A DNA stretch of 42,164 nt. Source: Phoronis australis (lineage: Eukaryota > Phoronida > Phoronidae). The notes under the pieces are model-generated. The model ran no database searches. It saw only the letters and a program-made list of their open reading frames with translations, and was not told the origin of the DNA. Positions 10,627 to 21,955 of the stretch are shown one piece after another (positions within the stretch are counted from its first letter, which is position 1; each line of letters opens with the position of its first letter). Position numbers and translations under genes: made by a program. The stretch is taken from contig NMRA01000375.1 of assembly GCA_002633005.1 (NCBI GenBank), forward strand, positions 397,244 through 439,407, written 5' to 3'.

Positions 10627-12250
10627 CTGTTGATAGAAAGTAATTAGGACGTGAATAATCTGAGTCAGAGTGGCCTGCGTTTAGGTCGTAAAAGATGCTG
10701 TTTATACATGAACTTGTAGGATTGTTTTTAAACGATTCCTTGTTTCATGCAAAATCGACACCCTTCAAAAACTTCGGTCACATGATGACGAGCACCTTAT
10801 TACATGAATTGAGATGTTTCGTTTATCTATGGGTTGAGAATGGCAATTAAGTGAATTGATGGTGGGGACTTCACGTAGGCAATTAGTTTAAACTGACAAT
10901 AACTAGTTGTTCATTGTTGGGAATCATTATAAATTTGACACTTGCTTATGCAATTAATAAGAGTTAGTAACTGTTACTATTATCTAACAATTAGAGGAGT
11001 GTTAGGCGGAAGCACGTGGAATGTAATCATTGGAAGATCTGCGAGTCATTAAGTACAGGTACATCAGCGTATCTCAAACTCTATCGCGAATACACTCATT
11101 CGGTACAGTACTCGGCATTTTCCATACGGCGTTATAACGTGTATATTACATATAGTAATGTACATAATAACGAAAAACGGAAATGGAGGAACTGTGAATC
11201 GAATGAACATGATCGTGAATGAAGAAATATGTGGCATTTCCTAATCAAGATGGTAGCGCAAGCAAGTTCTTTCTATACGAGTCTCGGGATATAAACCATG
11301 TACAAGTTGTAATCACTGTCAGTTGGACAATTTTGATATTTCAAGAACGAATTGTGGATAAATTTATTTGCAATAAAGACTAATTCATCCAACGGTAACA
11401 CAGAAAAGCAGGAACAACTTTTCAGTGGAGAGATGCAAGATCGATTTGTAACATGAGAGTACAAAACCCTAAGAGGAAGTCCACGCCTAGCATCATGTTG
11501 TCTTTCACAACAGAAAACTGTAAAGTCGAGATGTACTGAAGATGAAAGAAATCAAGGCGGCTACGTCCACTGGGGTTGGTATTCGAATTCGCCATATTCA
11601 CCTATAAGGTCGTTTAGAGACATTCACGATTTCTAGAGTATTACCGGTTCAATTCAATATGTAGGCAAAAGAAATACCCTCTGACACAGCTCTAGCTCTA
11701 CCTATCGTGAAAAATGACCCGGTGGAAACATGATGAACGACACACGGAATTCCGTGTGTGGGAATCAGTAGGCATGTCTTGGTCGTAAGTAAACCGACCA
11801 CATCTGCACCACTTACACACGCCTTTATGCACCGTACTTGTTTTTTCTTAAACCACTGGATCGGGGTTCCCTTGATTTTGTTTACTTTGGTCACTGCCTG
11901 TTTTAATAAACTGTAACTACCCAAGTCAAAGGTGGTGGCCATACTTGGTAAACTAAAAGGGGTTTCCCAACTTTCAACCAATGAGAATGACTAAATGCTA
12001 TGATGTTGTGTTCATTACCTTATAATAAGAAGCCATGTTAAACAAATACAACATTCAACAGTGCTACGAAAAGTAGCGAAGTGAAAGATTGTAGCCATAG
12101 AAATTGACAAGGCACCGGTAATAAATTACCACCTCTGTCATCGCGGGTGGCATATGGAAAAAAACTGCAATGAGGCACCTACAGGCGTAATGGTTATTTG
12201 TGGAACTAAAACAATTGGCGACCTTACGCAGCTCGCCAGATACGACTTGC
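10627..12250 (-). other. GC-AG intron splitting the KAP P-loop domain
   Basis: The donor reads AAG|GCAAGT and the acceptor TTTCTATCAACAG|G. Both flanking exons are in phase 0 across it. The GC donor otherwise matches the U1 consensus perfectly, as is typical of genuine GC-AG introns. The 1624 nt contain no gene that I recognise; a short weak match near 11110-11215 (opposite strand) resembles the dispersed repeat at 40755. Confidence 0.85.
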
Positions 12251-12460
12251 CTTCTTGTTTTTCTTGCACTTTTCACTTAAGAGGTTCAGTAGGAATGTCT
12301 TTCCTGCGCCCCAACTTCCGTAGACCCCTATCGTAGTGCCATTTGAAATACGCTCGTCCCGTACCAAATCCTCGAATGCCTTTGCGTAGACGTCATACCC
12401 AAGTTCGTCAGTATTGTTTGAAGGTCCTTCGCTGACTAAATCCCACTTTGAATCTACACC
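12251..12460 (-). CDS. KAP NTPase, Walker A exon
   Basis: This 210-nt exon (70 codons, phase 0 at both ends) is bounded by the acceptor CTTTGTATTCAG|GG and the GC donor AAG|GCAAGT. It encodes LGYDVYAKAFEDLV followed by TIGVYGSWGAGKTFLLNLL, which is the KAP Walker A signature GxxGxWGxGKT preceded by the usual D-x-LGxxxYAxAF helix. It joins in frame to the exon at 10626-8557, rebuilding the expected order of Walker A, TM pair, FNAWEF, TM pair, Walker B. It lacks a start codon, so at least one more 5' exon must exist on the minus strand. Confidence 0.9.
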
Positions 12461-14865
12461 CTGAATACAAAGTTGTTGTCATCAAACATTTATTCAAAGC
12501 ACCGTCAGCAGAGGTACATGTACAAGGAAATCTACGACAAAACAAAAGTCGAGACTGTCGTATTTTCCACTTTAACTTGCACGCAGTTCGTGAAGGTGAT
12601 TCTTAAGTCCAATATTATACAACTATAGAATTTTACCATGGTCAGAATTTTAGTTTTCAGACCTCAAAAATGTGAAGATGACCGTGGCGGAGCCCAAGGA
12701 CATTATAAGATTTTGGCATCTGGAAACCCACATATTGACCGATTGTGAAAGCCAATAATTTTTTATTATATAACATCAGCCATGTAATTCACGGAAGTAG
12801 GGTATGGGTCGTATGTTGATAACTCGTTCGTTTATTCAGCCACCATTTTCTACACTTAACGTTGTGGGAGAATTTGAAAAAAATGCTTGTCAGCCCGCTC
12901 AGCGTGCACGTGCTAAAGTGAAAGTCAGCGAACCATAGACAGGTACTTTTAGATGTCTATGCAGTGAACATTATTTTAGTCTTTGAAAAATACAGAACTC
13001 TTGGATTGGAAGGCCAACTTCGAAGTTCCAATACCCCACGTATGCGTGCAGGGAGCTGTTATCACTGAAAAGTTCTTCCGAACACTTTTCATCCATATTT
13101 CTGAAATATTTTGCCATCTAATCGCTCATGATTCTATTATGAACAAAAATTCCAAACTTTTCCCATTCCAGCTCTGCACCATGTTTTACTTTGAGAAAGT
13201 CTATGGGAGATCAATCTGTACATGTACGTTTTACAGAATTTTGAATGAAATATGTTTTGTTTAATTGTATTGTATTTTACTGTATTCCAGTCTGCTACAG
13301 GTATGCAAGGGAATATATGTTGAATGTGAAAAAAGTCGTTTCTACAAACTCCGACACTTGAAAAATGACCAACTCTTATAATGCGCAATTTATTTGCAGT
13401 TTAAAATGAATAGACGCATGTAAATTAAGCATATTAAAATTAACTATGAACACAAAATCATATCTGTCAAAATCTATAATTCCAGTTCCATGATATCCAG
13501 CGAACCCCAACAGAATAAAGATTTTGGAAAAAGGCCTTCCTTCAGCTGGACATTTATAGACTAAAATAGCTCTCATTTTATCCTGAAACAACGAAGAAAG
13601 ATTGAAAACCCTATCAAAATAAAAATCATTTCGATGTCTTGCCAAATAAGAAATAAAAAGGGGCCACAATTTTGCGTTTAAAGCGACGTGAATCTCCCGG
13701 TATTCGCATAAAATACGCGAACACTAACGGAATACGTCACAGCCAACAATGGCATGTACATGTATGGCGTGGAAATTATATATGCGAGCGTGATAATTAA
13801 CGTTCACGTGGCTTTGCGAAACTTCTCTGATATTGGCAAGGTATTCATTAGACATGTACATTGTAAGTTTCATTCAGTAGCTCAGAAGGGAAAGGCGGCT
13901 GTAAACACGACTTCCATCACAAAAATTGCTAAGAAAACTGACCGTTATGAAATTGTTCTCGAATTAGAGGGGATTTCAGGGCTTCGGAAGGTTTTATAGT
14001 TCGTTTTTGGTTGAGACTGGGCATTCCAATTTGGCTTGTCGGAGCATGTAATTTTAGGAGTCGAATCTCATGGAATAATGTTAATGAATTGCCAATTGTT
14101 TACCGAAAATTCCCCCCTCATTCGAGTAAGGAACAAGTCTGAGACCTCTTTTACAAGCTCAAGTGGACTAAAGCAAAAGTTCCCGGTTTTTGGACGGGGA
14201 GTGAGTACAAGCCTCTATTTGTCACGTTTGGTGGTTATGGTTGAACTGCAATTTACCCAGATTGTCCGAAAGATAACAAGAGCAACGCGAAGCGTTGATA
14301 TGCGCCCATGATTGCTTCCAGGAGTGTTTATTTCAAGCATAAAAATGGCCATTAGAGGTACAGAATGCATTGCACCCATCCAAAAATGGGAAGATGTCGT
14401 CGTCTTTTAAAATCAAGTGTCAAAACTGATATTTTGAGGGTCAAGCATTAAGATGGAGTAATTTTCTTCATAACCTATTACATCTAATTTGTATTATACG
14501 GTTACTTACAATCAATACTACACTAAACGTGTTCATAAGCCAATATAAACACTAAATGTGCAACTTTCAGTGTTTATATAACCAGCTCTTTAATGAGCCA
14601 AATTTGAACAAATGTTTTAAATATCCCAGGAAAAAAACTTGGGGAAATAGTTTCAGAAATATGGACAATCATTAGGTGTTGATGTCACTGATTACATGTT
14701 CTAACACTCCATGTCACTTTCCACTTTCCTCTTCTGTGTCTACTTCACAAATATTGGTAAACAAGAAATCAATCAGTAAGTTTGGTAAGATAGGACCACA
14801 CGATCACACAGCTTGTAACACTCTTTCCTCAGTCTGCAGCCACCCTTGTCATTCGTCTTGAGTGC
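12461..14865 (-). other. Presumed KAP intron, no confident gene
   Basis: If the upstream exons are real, this lies in an intron. A minus block from about 13583 downwards has an excellent acceptor (CTTTCTTCGTTGTTTCAG|GATAAAATG) and an open frame to about 13377. It lacks a good donor and a recognisable domain, so it is not called. Confidence 0.4.
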
Positions 14866-15720
14866 TTAGTTATGGGTTCGCAAGCACGCTGGTACAAGGT
14901 CATATGGCGATTTACTCACTGGATGTGAGGTTTCAGTGCAGACTCGGGCATAGGGGAAGTCGAGCAAGGTCAATCTTAGACTTGTGAGGATTTTGTCTTC
15001 ATCAACCATTTTGCGTAGCATCTTGGCACGAGTAGCATCTATCGAATGACCCACAACTCTGACCGTACATGAGGCAGTTGAACTCTTCCAACTTACATTC
15101 CAATCAACGTCAGGTTGCCTGAATGCACGGTGAAATTCTGGATTCTTGTCTAACTTTTTAAGGGGGCCAACCTTTAGTTTACGTTTAAAGGCACTGGTGA
15201 AATCTTCTCCAGTGTATATATAAAATCCAAGTACAGCTTTACAGTAGTCTTTTCCCAAGGGTTTTGCCATGTAGGAGAGATTAAGTAGCCGTCGATGTTT
15301 TCAGACCCTGTATCTAGATATACAGTCAACTTTATAGCGTGCCTGCAGCAGAATGACAAAGACACCAGTGTCAGGGATTCTGACGACGTTGTTTCTGTAC
15401 CCAAGTGAGGCAGTGTACTGGTAATACAAAACAATTCTTACTGTAGATATGTGGGATCTCCTGAGTATGAACATCAAATCACTTTTACTATTACATTATG
15501 ACATCGCAAATTAGGTAAGTTTTGTTCATAAAAAAGATTGTGGATGCCCTTCTACGATCAGGATGACCATCTCGGTTTTCTCCAAACTGGAAACTGCCTT
15601 CTCACCACTCCAGACTTGAAGTAACAGTTGACAGAGTTGCTTTTTGTTGTGATCGTATGCAAGAAAGATTTTAAAATCATACGGCTTTTGTGTAGCTGAT
15701 CCACCAATAATTATTTTCTC
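14866..15720 (-). pseudogene. Decayed transposon-associated gene (PDTDVxxxL / LGxFxxTGxDxTSxF family)
   Basis: On the minus strand, with at least two frame changes, one reads IIIGGSATQKPYDFKIFLAY and KKQLCQLLLQVW (15715-15600), then VVRIPDTGVFVILLQ (about 15400-15345), LLNLSYMAKPLGKDYCKAVL and YTGEDFTSAF (about 15290-15185), then KLKVGPLKKLDKNPEFHRAF, VDWNV and ATRAKMLRKMV (15180-14995). This is the layout of a protein family common in invertebrate mobile elements: an EADT/PDTDV segment followed by a LGxxFxAFTGCDxTSAFxxKGK segment. The intact family looks to me like a PIN/FEN-type nuclease fold, which is inference. Stops and frameshifts mean it is inactive. If the upstream exons below are real, it sits in the same orientation in a candidate KAP-gene intron. 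Confidence 0.7.
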
Positions 15721-16194
15721 TGAACTACAAAATTACCTCTTGTTGAAGGGAAATTAGCTAAGACGTGGAGAAGTGCAAAACTATCTTGGATGAACAGAAC
15801 AGCCTCAGGATAATGATAGTCTACTGGCGAAATGTTGTTCAGAAGATAATGCGAAATGGAGGCTTTGTTATTATATTCCAAATTTTATGAAAATCTGTTG
15901 AGGACATTTGAAGATACAGAGGTAAACGTAAAAAGTAAAATTGCCACTGGGGGGCACATCGGTAGTCCGATCCGTCCTAAAGTCGTTCAGTGGACTCAGA
16001 GGACCACCCTGTTTCAGGAAATGGTTCTGTTTGAAAGTGAAAGTTGGCAGTTTTGTGTACCTCAGAGCGATTGACTCTTGTTACATGATCAAAGCAATAA
16101 GCGACTCACTTACGGAATATCGGTCACTGTTTTAAATCTAAGTGACACCCAACCCATGCTGTCTGTCAAACACAAGTTTATTAAGGTCACTTAC
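15721..16194. other. No gene seen
   Basis: Short plus-strand frames (15856-16135) have no recognisable content. This could be intronic to the KAP gene. Confidence 0.4.
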
Positions 16195-16260
16195 CGTTGT
16201 AACATTGGTTATATCCTGTTCTTTATTCACTTCAAAAGTAACCTCTTGTCTTGCGCAGCT
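16195..16260 (-). CDS. Candidate short exon upstream of KAP (phase 0-0)
   Basis: The minus strand shows GACTGCCAG|AGC TGC GCA ... ACA ACG|GTAAGT. This gives a 66-nt block open in phase 0 at both ends, encoding SCARQEVTFEVNKEQD and ITNVTT. The donor is close to perfect and the phase fits the Walker A exon directly downstream. The acceptor's pyrimidine tract is only moderate. No domain is recognised. This is an inference from splice signals and phase only. Confidence 0.35.
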
Positions 16261-17653
16261 CTGGCAGTCATTTCGTCAGCCATGGGAATCATGAAGCAAC
16301 CCACGGGGTTCTTTCGAAAATAAGTGTGATAAAAACCTCTCATGTGGGCGATTTCGGGACTGTTTTTTATGTCTCGGAAATGAGGTTAGGTCGAAATTAA
16401 GTTCTAAATTTCTTTTTTTATTTTTGAAGTTGATCACTTTTTACTATTCTGAATTTCTTGTTTAATGTTTGAAGTTGATCACTTGTTACTATAACGTTAA
16501 TCACAGCACAATATGTCAGATAATTTTACCATTTTTTTCCGTCGATCACCTCCAGTGTCCTGCTCGATGTCTTCTCCTAGAAACGTAACACGCAGAACAA
16601 GGAGTAAGGTTCAACGTTATGTATGTACATCAGAAAAATGCCCATAGGTCAGTACCAGAAACCACATGTAAAATAGAAATGAAAGTACCAGATATAATAC
16701 TTCATACAGTGTTCTCTGAAACACAATTAAAATCGTTTGTAAAATTTGTCACTTTCATAGGCATGAGAAATTGTCAAGAATTTCATTTTTAGGATATCTA
16801 GGAAAAATGCGAACAAAAGTTGCACAAAACAAAAACGAAAGGATAATTTAAAAAAACATTAAACGATTTTGAGAGATTTTACCTTAAGCATTTATATCAA
16901 AACAAATTTGATCACGTAATTGATGTATTTACCATTATTTTTGCACGAATGTACCTTTCTTGCAAAACAAAATTCTACTAGAGTCATAGTCACGTGACCC
17001 AGTCAGTGGAAGTTTGCACTAATCACCTTTAAAAGACTTTCCACTTTCGGAAAACATGTACTTTTATCCATTTATTTTGTAGAAAAACCACAGACTTGTT
17101 GATAAGGTCAAACTAACTTTTAGAATTACATACTTATCCCATTATATTTTTCACGTGATTAAATGATTCACACGGAATATCAATTATAGCTAATAACAGT
17201 GCTAATGCTATACACTGTACAAAAGTCTCCATGATTAAGGGTAGACGGTCTTCTTTCCTTATCCCCAGATTCCCAGGACGGATGATCTCACTGATCAACA
17301 ACGTTCTCTTTTCTAGGGCTTTATGTTCGAATTTCACACATCTTTTCCATCATGAATCACAGGTGCTCGTACCCAGCATTGGTAAAAAAGAGTGTTGATG
17401 CGTTGCACCAAATACATCATTGCTTAATCACACCTTAGATATTTGTTTCAAACGGTGGTTGTAAGTAAAAGGATTTAGATCTTCTTAGTTTTCCTTGCCT
17501 TAGTTAAAAAGCTACCATTCTTGAGATTTAAACTGTAAACGACCAGAAAACATTAAATTAAAAAACTTATTCCTTGTCATTGTGCACAGTTCAATTAATG
17601 AACATCCGACAATAGCGTCATTTTGCTAAGAAGAGAGTAAAACGTAAACTCAC
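16261..17653. other. No confident gene
   Basis: A linking exon entering in phase 1 and leaving in phase 0 would be needed here if the upstream candidate exons belong to the KAP gene. I found only weak options (for example around 17337-17134 and 17500-17440, minus). The rest is AT-rich and featureless. Confidence 0.35.
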
Positions 17654-17803
17654 TGGGGCAGTCGGGTTCAGACAGACCTGTACCGTCACCGACTGGAGGG
17701 CCACTGGACTGGTAGAGTTGAGGTTTGTTAAGAGGTGTGTCGTTGGTGACGTCGCTGGCACTTTGGACTTGCGAATGGATTGCAGGGTCGCTTTGCACAT
17801 GTC
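17654..17803 (-). CDS. Candidate linker exon (phase 1-1)
   Basis: On the minus strand the acceptor TTGATATTTTTAG|GACATG and the donor CCCCA|GTGAGT bound 150 nt, open in phase 1 at both ends. It encodes a low-complexity peptide with HVQSDPAIHSQVQ and QSSGPPVGDGTG. This patch is clearly more GC-rich than its surroundings, which suggests coding. All three minus frames are largely open here, so the frame choice rests on phase agreement with neighbouring candidates. Confidence 0.4.
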
Positions 17804-17834
17804 CTAAAAATATCAAACTGTTCGATTGACTCAC

Positions 17835-17918
17835 CCGCATCGGAACCGGACTCATGGGTGTCTGGGTGCTCACTTGACTGGTCGCCATGACGGTTGCCCA
17901 GCTGATCGTCGTATGTGT
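17835..17918 (-). CDS. Candidate linker exon (phase 1-1), 31 nt from the next
   Basis: The acceptor CTCCACCAAAG|AC and the donor GATGCGG|GTGAGT bound 84 nt in phase 1-1. The encoded peptide is acidic and hydrophilic (TYDDQLGNRHGDQSSEH, then HESGSDA). The next candidate exon begins only 31 nt later. Alternatively the two blocks are one exon read in the MATSQVSTQTPMSP frame (17888-17595), which is also open throughout. Confidence 0.35.
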
Positions 17919-17989
17919 CTTTGGTGGAGTCGTTGGAATGTTACCCTACGAATGACTTGTAAGTCTGCTTTTCACATTTTCTTAAGACA

Positions 17990-18320
17990 CATGGAAATTG
18001 AAAATAATTAAGGCCTGACCAAGCTCGTTCGATACGAAGTTCGTCCATTTACATGTGACGTTCTCGTGTATATAATTATGTATACTTTTTGAAGTACATT
18101 ATAACGTCATAGGCGAAATAATGAATAGTGAATTGGATGAGCGCGGTCTCCCTACATTTGTAGTATAACTGCGTTATCTTAAAAATCAGAAATTATCTAC
18201 ATTACCGAGTCCCCTAATGTAAAAGGCTACATATCTTAAAAACAGAAAGAATGGGAGATAGATCCGACACGGTTCCATCGTCTGAGTCTCTCCGCGAGTC
18301 CCACTCAGTTATAATCAAGT
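17990..18320. repeat. Dispersed repeat, copy A
   Basis: GAAAATAATTAAGGCCTGACCAAGCTCG and the following 300 bases match, at roughly 65-75%, the stretches at 40755-40860 and 40925-41225, in the same orientation (shared: AATAATTAAGG, TGACCA, GAAGTTCGT, CATTT, ACGTT). No coding content and no termini were defined. Confidence 0.6.
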
Positions 18321-19115
18321 TAAGGCAAAATCGTAAACTTCAAACTCTAATACACAGTAAGTCAAACTAGAGGCGGTGAATCTTTCTGTCGAATCAGCCA
18401 ATGAACACCACTGAGTCTATAGTGTCATGGTGGGTAACTCGCCGTATCAAGATAGTTCTACATCAAATTAAGGCTCACAACAATTGTTTTCAAATATGGC
18501 TCATGATCGTGAAACAAGATATAAATTCGAAAACAGAAAATGAGCTACATTTTTCTTCATCTAAATATTGGGTGACGCTCATTGAATAGGTTAATGTTAA
18601 TTCCAGTATACGACTGATCAAGTGGATGTATTTTAAGAAAATAATAATTTACGTCTAGGCAGCAGTACTACTCAAGGCTGGATTCACGAATTGCCAGCAT
18701 ATGCTTTTCTGTTTGACAGTTTTTGGGTCCATAGTTTGCAAAATAATCCAAAAAATCTATATGACATTTGTTCAGAAGANGAATTGTCAGCATAAGCTTT
18801 TCTGTTTGACAGTTTTTGGGTCCATAGTTTGCAAAATAATCCAAAAAATCTATATGGCATTTGTTCAGAAGAAGCTTTCGATGATAGCAGTTTTAAACTC
18901 TGTTTGTATTAAACAAACTTTCCACCCTAACCCTATGTTTCACAGCAAGAAACAGCACTGGAACAAACGCCCGCAAAAAACTCATACACATGGGTGACGC
19001 AACCTTAGCTGCGAGTGATCGAAGTTGACATTCAAGTCCTAGAGTTCTGTCTTTGCGTACTAGTCTAATTCATACATGTACGTGAGGTTGCATGTGTTTT
19101 TGCCAGCAGACCCAC
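18321..19115. other. No gene; assembly duplication at 18688-18872
   Basis: No gene is recognised. The only structure is a 92-bp direct duplication on either side of the N at 18780 (18688-18779 and 18781-18872, about 3 differences). Confidence 0.6.
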
Positions 19116-19220
19116 CTGGTGGACGTGCCTTTTTCGGTTCTAACTGTACGTCTTCCTCTTCAGAAATTTGTTGCCCGGAAACGCTTTCTTGTTCTGGCTT
19201 AGAAAGACCAATCTTTGAAC
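19116..19220 (-). CDS. Candidate linker exon (phase 1-1)
   Basis: On the minus strand the acceptor CATCGTTCTGCCACACAG|GTTC and the donor CCACCAG|GTGGGT bound 105 nt, open in phase 1-1. The 34 residues are hydrophilic and acidic (SKPEQESVSGQQISEEED, then EPKKARPP), typical of a disordered linker. The plus strand also has an open frame here with a plausible acceptor and donor (ending NVLVNK|GTAATT at 19264). I prefer the minus strand because it is the purine-rich, GAA-rich one and its phases match neighbouring candidates. Confidence 0.45.
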
Positions 19221-21336
19221 CTGTGTGGCAGAACGATGGGAATATTAATGTGCTGGTAAACAAGGTAATTGAATTTCTTCGAACGTTTTAGCTTTTAATA
19301 CAAAGAAACTTGGTTTGTTGATTGAGACATTGCTGGTCTAACTAGGTGTTCCCTCAAAACTTATGAAAACCGATCTTGGAGGTGCTGTCTATACCTGTAT
19401 CTTCCAAATAAAGAACCGTGTGGGAGCTGGAACTTTACATACTTTTGAACCTAAATAGAGTTCAGAAGATCAGTGTCTCGCGCCTCGAAAATCTAGCCAA
19501 AATCACATGTTCTCATTTTATGTACACGGCAAATTCTCCCGTAATCTCGCGAAGTCTTGATTATTAGCGAGGTCCCAGCGTAGGTAGTAGCGTTACTGAA
19601 CCCTCTTGCTCCATTGAATCGCTTGATGCTACAAGAAGATGGATTGAAAGAAAGGACTGTGTATCAGTGTTGCTCATGAAAAGCCGATGGTAGAAGTGAG
19701 CCGCGAGTACCAAGTTTCTTCCTGTTTCCGGCAAATCTTTTAATTTCCCGTGTGATAGTAATGGGACTGTTACCTAACGCTAAGCCCATTTGAAACTTTG
19801 TTTGAATGATAAAATCGCATTCTAACGACGCTCATGTCTCTATCACTTTTGGGAAAAAGCCCCGCCAGGCGATGAGACGAATTTGGTGGCTTTCTTTTAG
19901 CTCGAATGCCCAAGTCACATGCTCACAATTGTACGACACATTTCTTTAGTCGATTTCCATCAGCTGGCTTGTGATCCATCCCAGGGACGTAGCCAGGGGG
20001 TTCAGGGGACTTGATCAAACTCCCTCCCCACGGACAAGATCCAGCCCCAGCATTCCCGTTACGCATAGGATATAGATGAGCAACAATATCAACAAATTTG
20101 TTGTAGTTGTTACTGGCACTACTAAATACAATAATAACAAGTTGCTAATAACTTCAAAATAGGTTCAGAATTCAAGCGCTTTACATAATCACCTGGGCGA
20201 TACCCACCCAACACCGCCAAATGGCTATATATTTGCGTACCAGATGACAGGTTCGTGGACACGACGATTAGGGGACGCTTTATGTTGCTGACAGTCATAA
20301 GCCACAGACTACCACGTTGAGTGTGCGTGGTGACTGTACGGCAAGAGCGTAAGACGGGCCTTAGAACTACATGTACCTATATAGCTGCGAGAGGTCCCAA
20401 AAAGTAGGGTGTAAATGCCTTAAAACCGATCAACATACAAAACGGCATTTTTCGGTATACTTGCCAGCATATAGTGATGTGAAGGCTTTTTTAATTTTCA
20501 AATTGAAAGTTATCACCAATATGTTATTCATACAGTGCACGTTTTGGTTGTAGATTGGTGGATTGAAATTCCTTTAAATCTAGTACTCGATCGTAACTTC
20601 AATACAATGTGCACTGAGAAAATCCTGCCGACGAGCATGTTCACATCATTCGGTAAAAGTAAAAAGAGAGATATTAAAAATATTTGCTCAACGAAGAAAG
20701 TTCTTCTCTGTAAGTTTTTATCAATGGTGCACAACCTCGAAGACTTCATACGAACAACAAACTTGATAGAAGAGATTTCCACGACTACGATTTTCAAAAT
20801 TCAAAACCTTAACCAGGTGTACGTTCATGAACAATTCAAACCGGTCGAGCAAGACTCTTTACATAATCAAGCAAATACTGCGAATTTAAAAACCCACCCA
20901 GTGCACGTTGCAGCCGTGGTCTATTTGTTCTCACGCAAATGATTGTTTTTAATGAAATTGCCTCACGCTGCTAATGCTATCTTTTACTAGATAATGAAAC
21001 TATCATAAACACATTTTGGGCAACAATAGTATTTTTACGGTGGTCCAAAGATGACACCACAATTTTCTTTTCTATCTACCTCAGGATCTCGAGATTCCGA
21101 CTTAATCATCGCGAGTTCTCGAGACCATGGCTTAGTTATCTCGGGAACTTGGTATCCGGAATTAATTATTTCAGGATCTCGAGATACCCAGACGATTTTC
21201 GTCTGTGTTTCGCTGTACGTTAGCAGGACTTGATGATGATGCCAAAAAAGTGTAGACCTAAAGGTCAACATTTTCACACGGGTTGAAAACACTACACCTT
21301 ACATGTATTTGCGCAATGTCTTGAACATTTGATTAC
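19221..21336. other. No confident gene
   Basis: The longest plus frame (20535-20942, 135 codons) has no recognisable domain and overlaps a minus frame. A minus block ending GATACAG|GTATAG near 19391 has good splice context (acceptor near 19447) but ambiguous phase. Confidence 0.35.
21060..21200. repeat. TCTCGAGA-rich MITE-like element
   Basis: The core TCTCGAGA or a one-base variant recurs with ATTA/TTATC spacers (AGGATCTCGAGATTCC, GTTCTCGAGACCATGG, AGGATCTCGAGATACC). The ends are inverted relative to each other, so the whole is quasi-palindromic. It encodes nothing. Confidence 0.55.
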
Positions 21337-21385
21337 CTTCTACGAGATACTCAGGGAAATAGGGATGACTTGATTGAAGATTATC
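21337..21385 (-). CDS. Candidate small exon (phase 0-1)
   Basis: The minus strand shows AATCCAAGGTTAG|GAT AAT CTT ... GTA GAA G|GTAATC: 49 nt, in phase 0 and out phase 1, encoding DNLQSSHPYFPEYLVE. It would bridge the possible first exon (24669, phase 0) and the 19220 exon (phase 1). The exon is short and its acceptor mediocre, so this could be chance. Confidence 0.22.
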
Positions 21386-21604
21386 CTAACCTTGGATTAA
21401 AGCACTTGGAAATTCTAAAATTACTGCAAAAATCATGAACAAAAGTTTAAGACAATGAAGGCGCATCTTAAAAAGCCGAGTCATAAGTAGGGGAAGTTAT
21501 AAATACAATATTGGTGCTGTTCGTGACGCTGTCCAACGAGAACTGAAAGCAAGAGCAACAAATCTTGGTTATCATGCCATGTGCAGGGTCCATGGGATTA
21601 ATAT

Positions 21605-21955
21605 GTAGTTAGTTGGTTGACATTCAATATCCAATAGCTGCTCCATCTGGTGGTCAGACGGTCACTGGCAAATACAGCTAAGATTTAGTTGGATGACATC
21701 CAACATTCAATAACTGCAACACCTAGTGGTAAAATGATCGCTGACATACACAGCTAACATGTAGTTAGTTGGTTGACATCCAACATACAATAGCTGCCCC
21801 ACCTGGTGGTCAAATCATGAAGTTATACAAGGGATAGATAGTTCGGTTGGTTGACATTGAACGTCTAATAGCTGCCCAACTGGTGGTCAAATCATGAAGC
21901 TATACAAAGGGCAGATAGTTGGTTAGTTGGTTGACATCCAACATCCAATAGCAAA
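21605..21955. repeat. Minisatellite, about 80-bp unit, 4-5 diverged copies
   Basis: Units begin near 21605, 21682, 21759, 21838 and 21921 with GTTAGTTGGTTGACATCCAA, followed by an AATAGCTGCCCCACCTGGTGGTCA block. Copies differ by substitutions and small indels, and the last is cut short. There is no coding potential. Confidence 0.85.

Noticed and set aside
13376-13669. Minus frame preceded by an excellent splice acceptor near 13583
   Set aside because: No usable donor and no recognised domain; kept only as a remark.
17134-17337. Minus frame FEHKALEKRTLLISEII... as the missing phase 1-to-0 exon
   Set aside because: The only donors in range are weak or give the wrong phase.
20535-20942. 135-codon plus frame
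   Set aside because: No recognisable family, an overlapping minus frame, and no splice or promoter context. Could be chance in AT-rich DNA.
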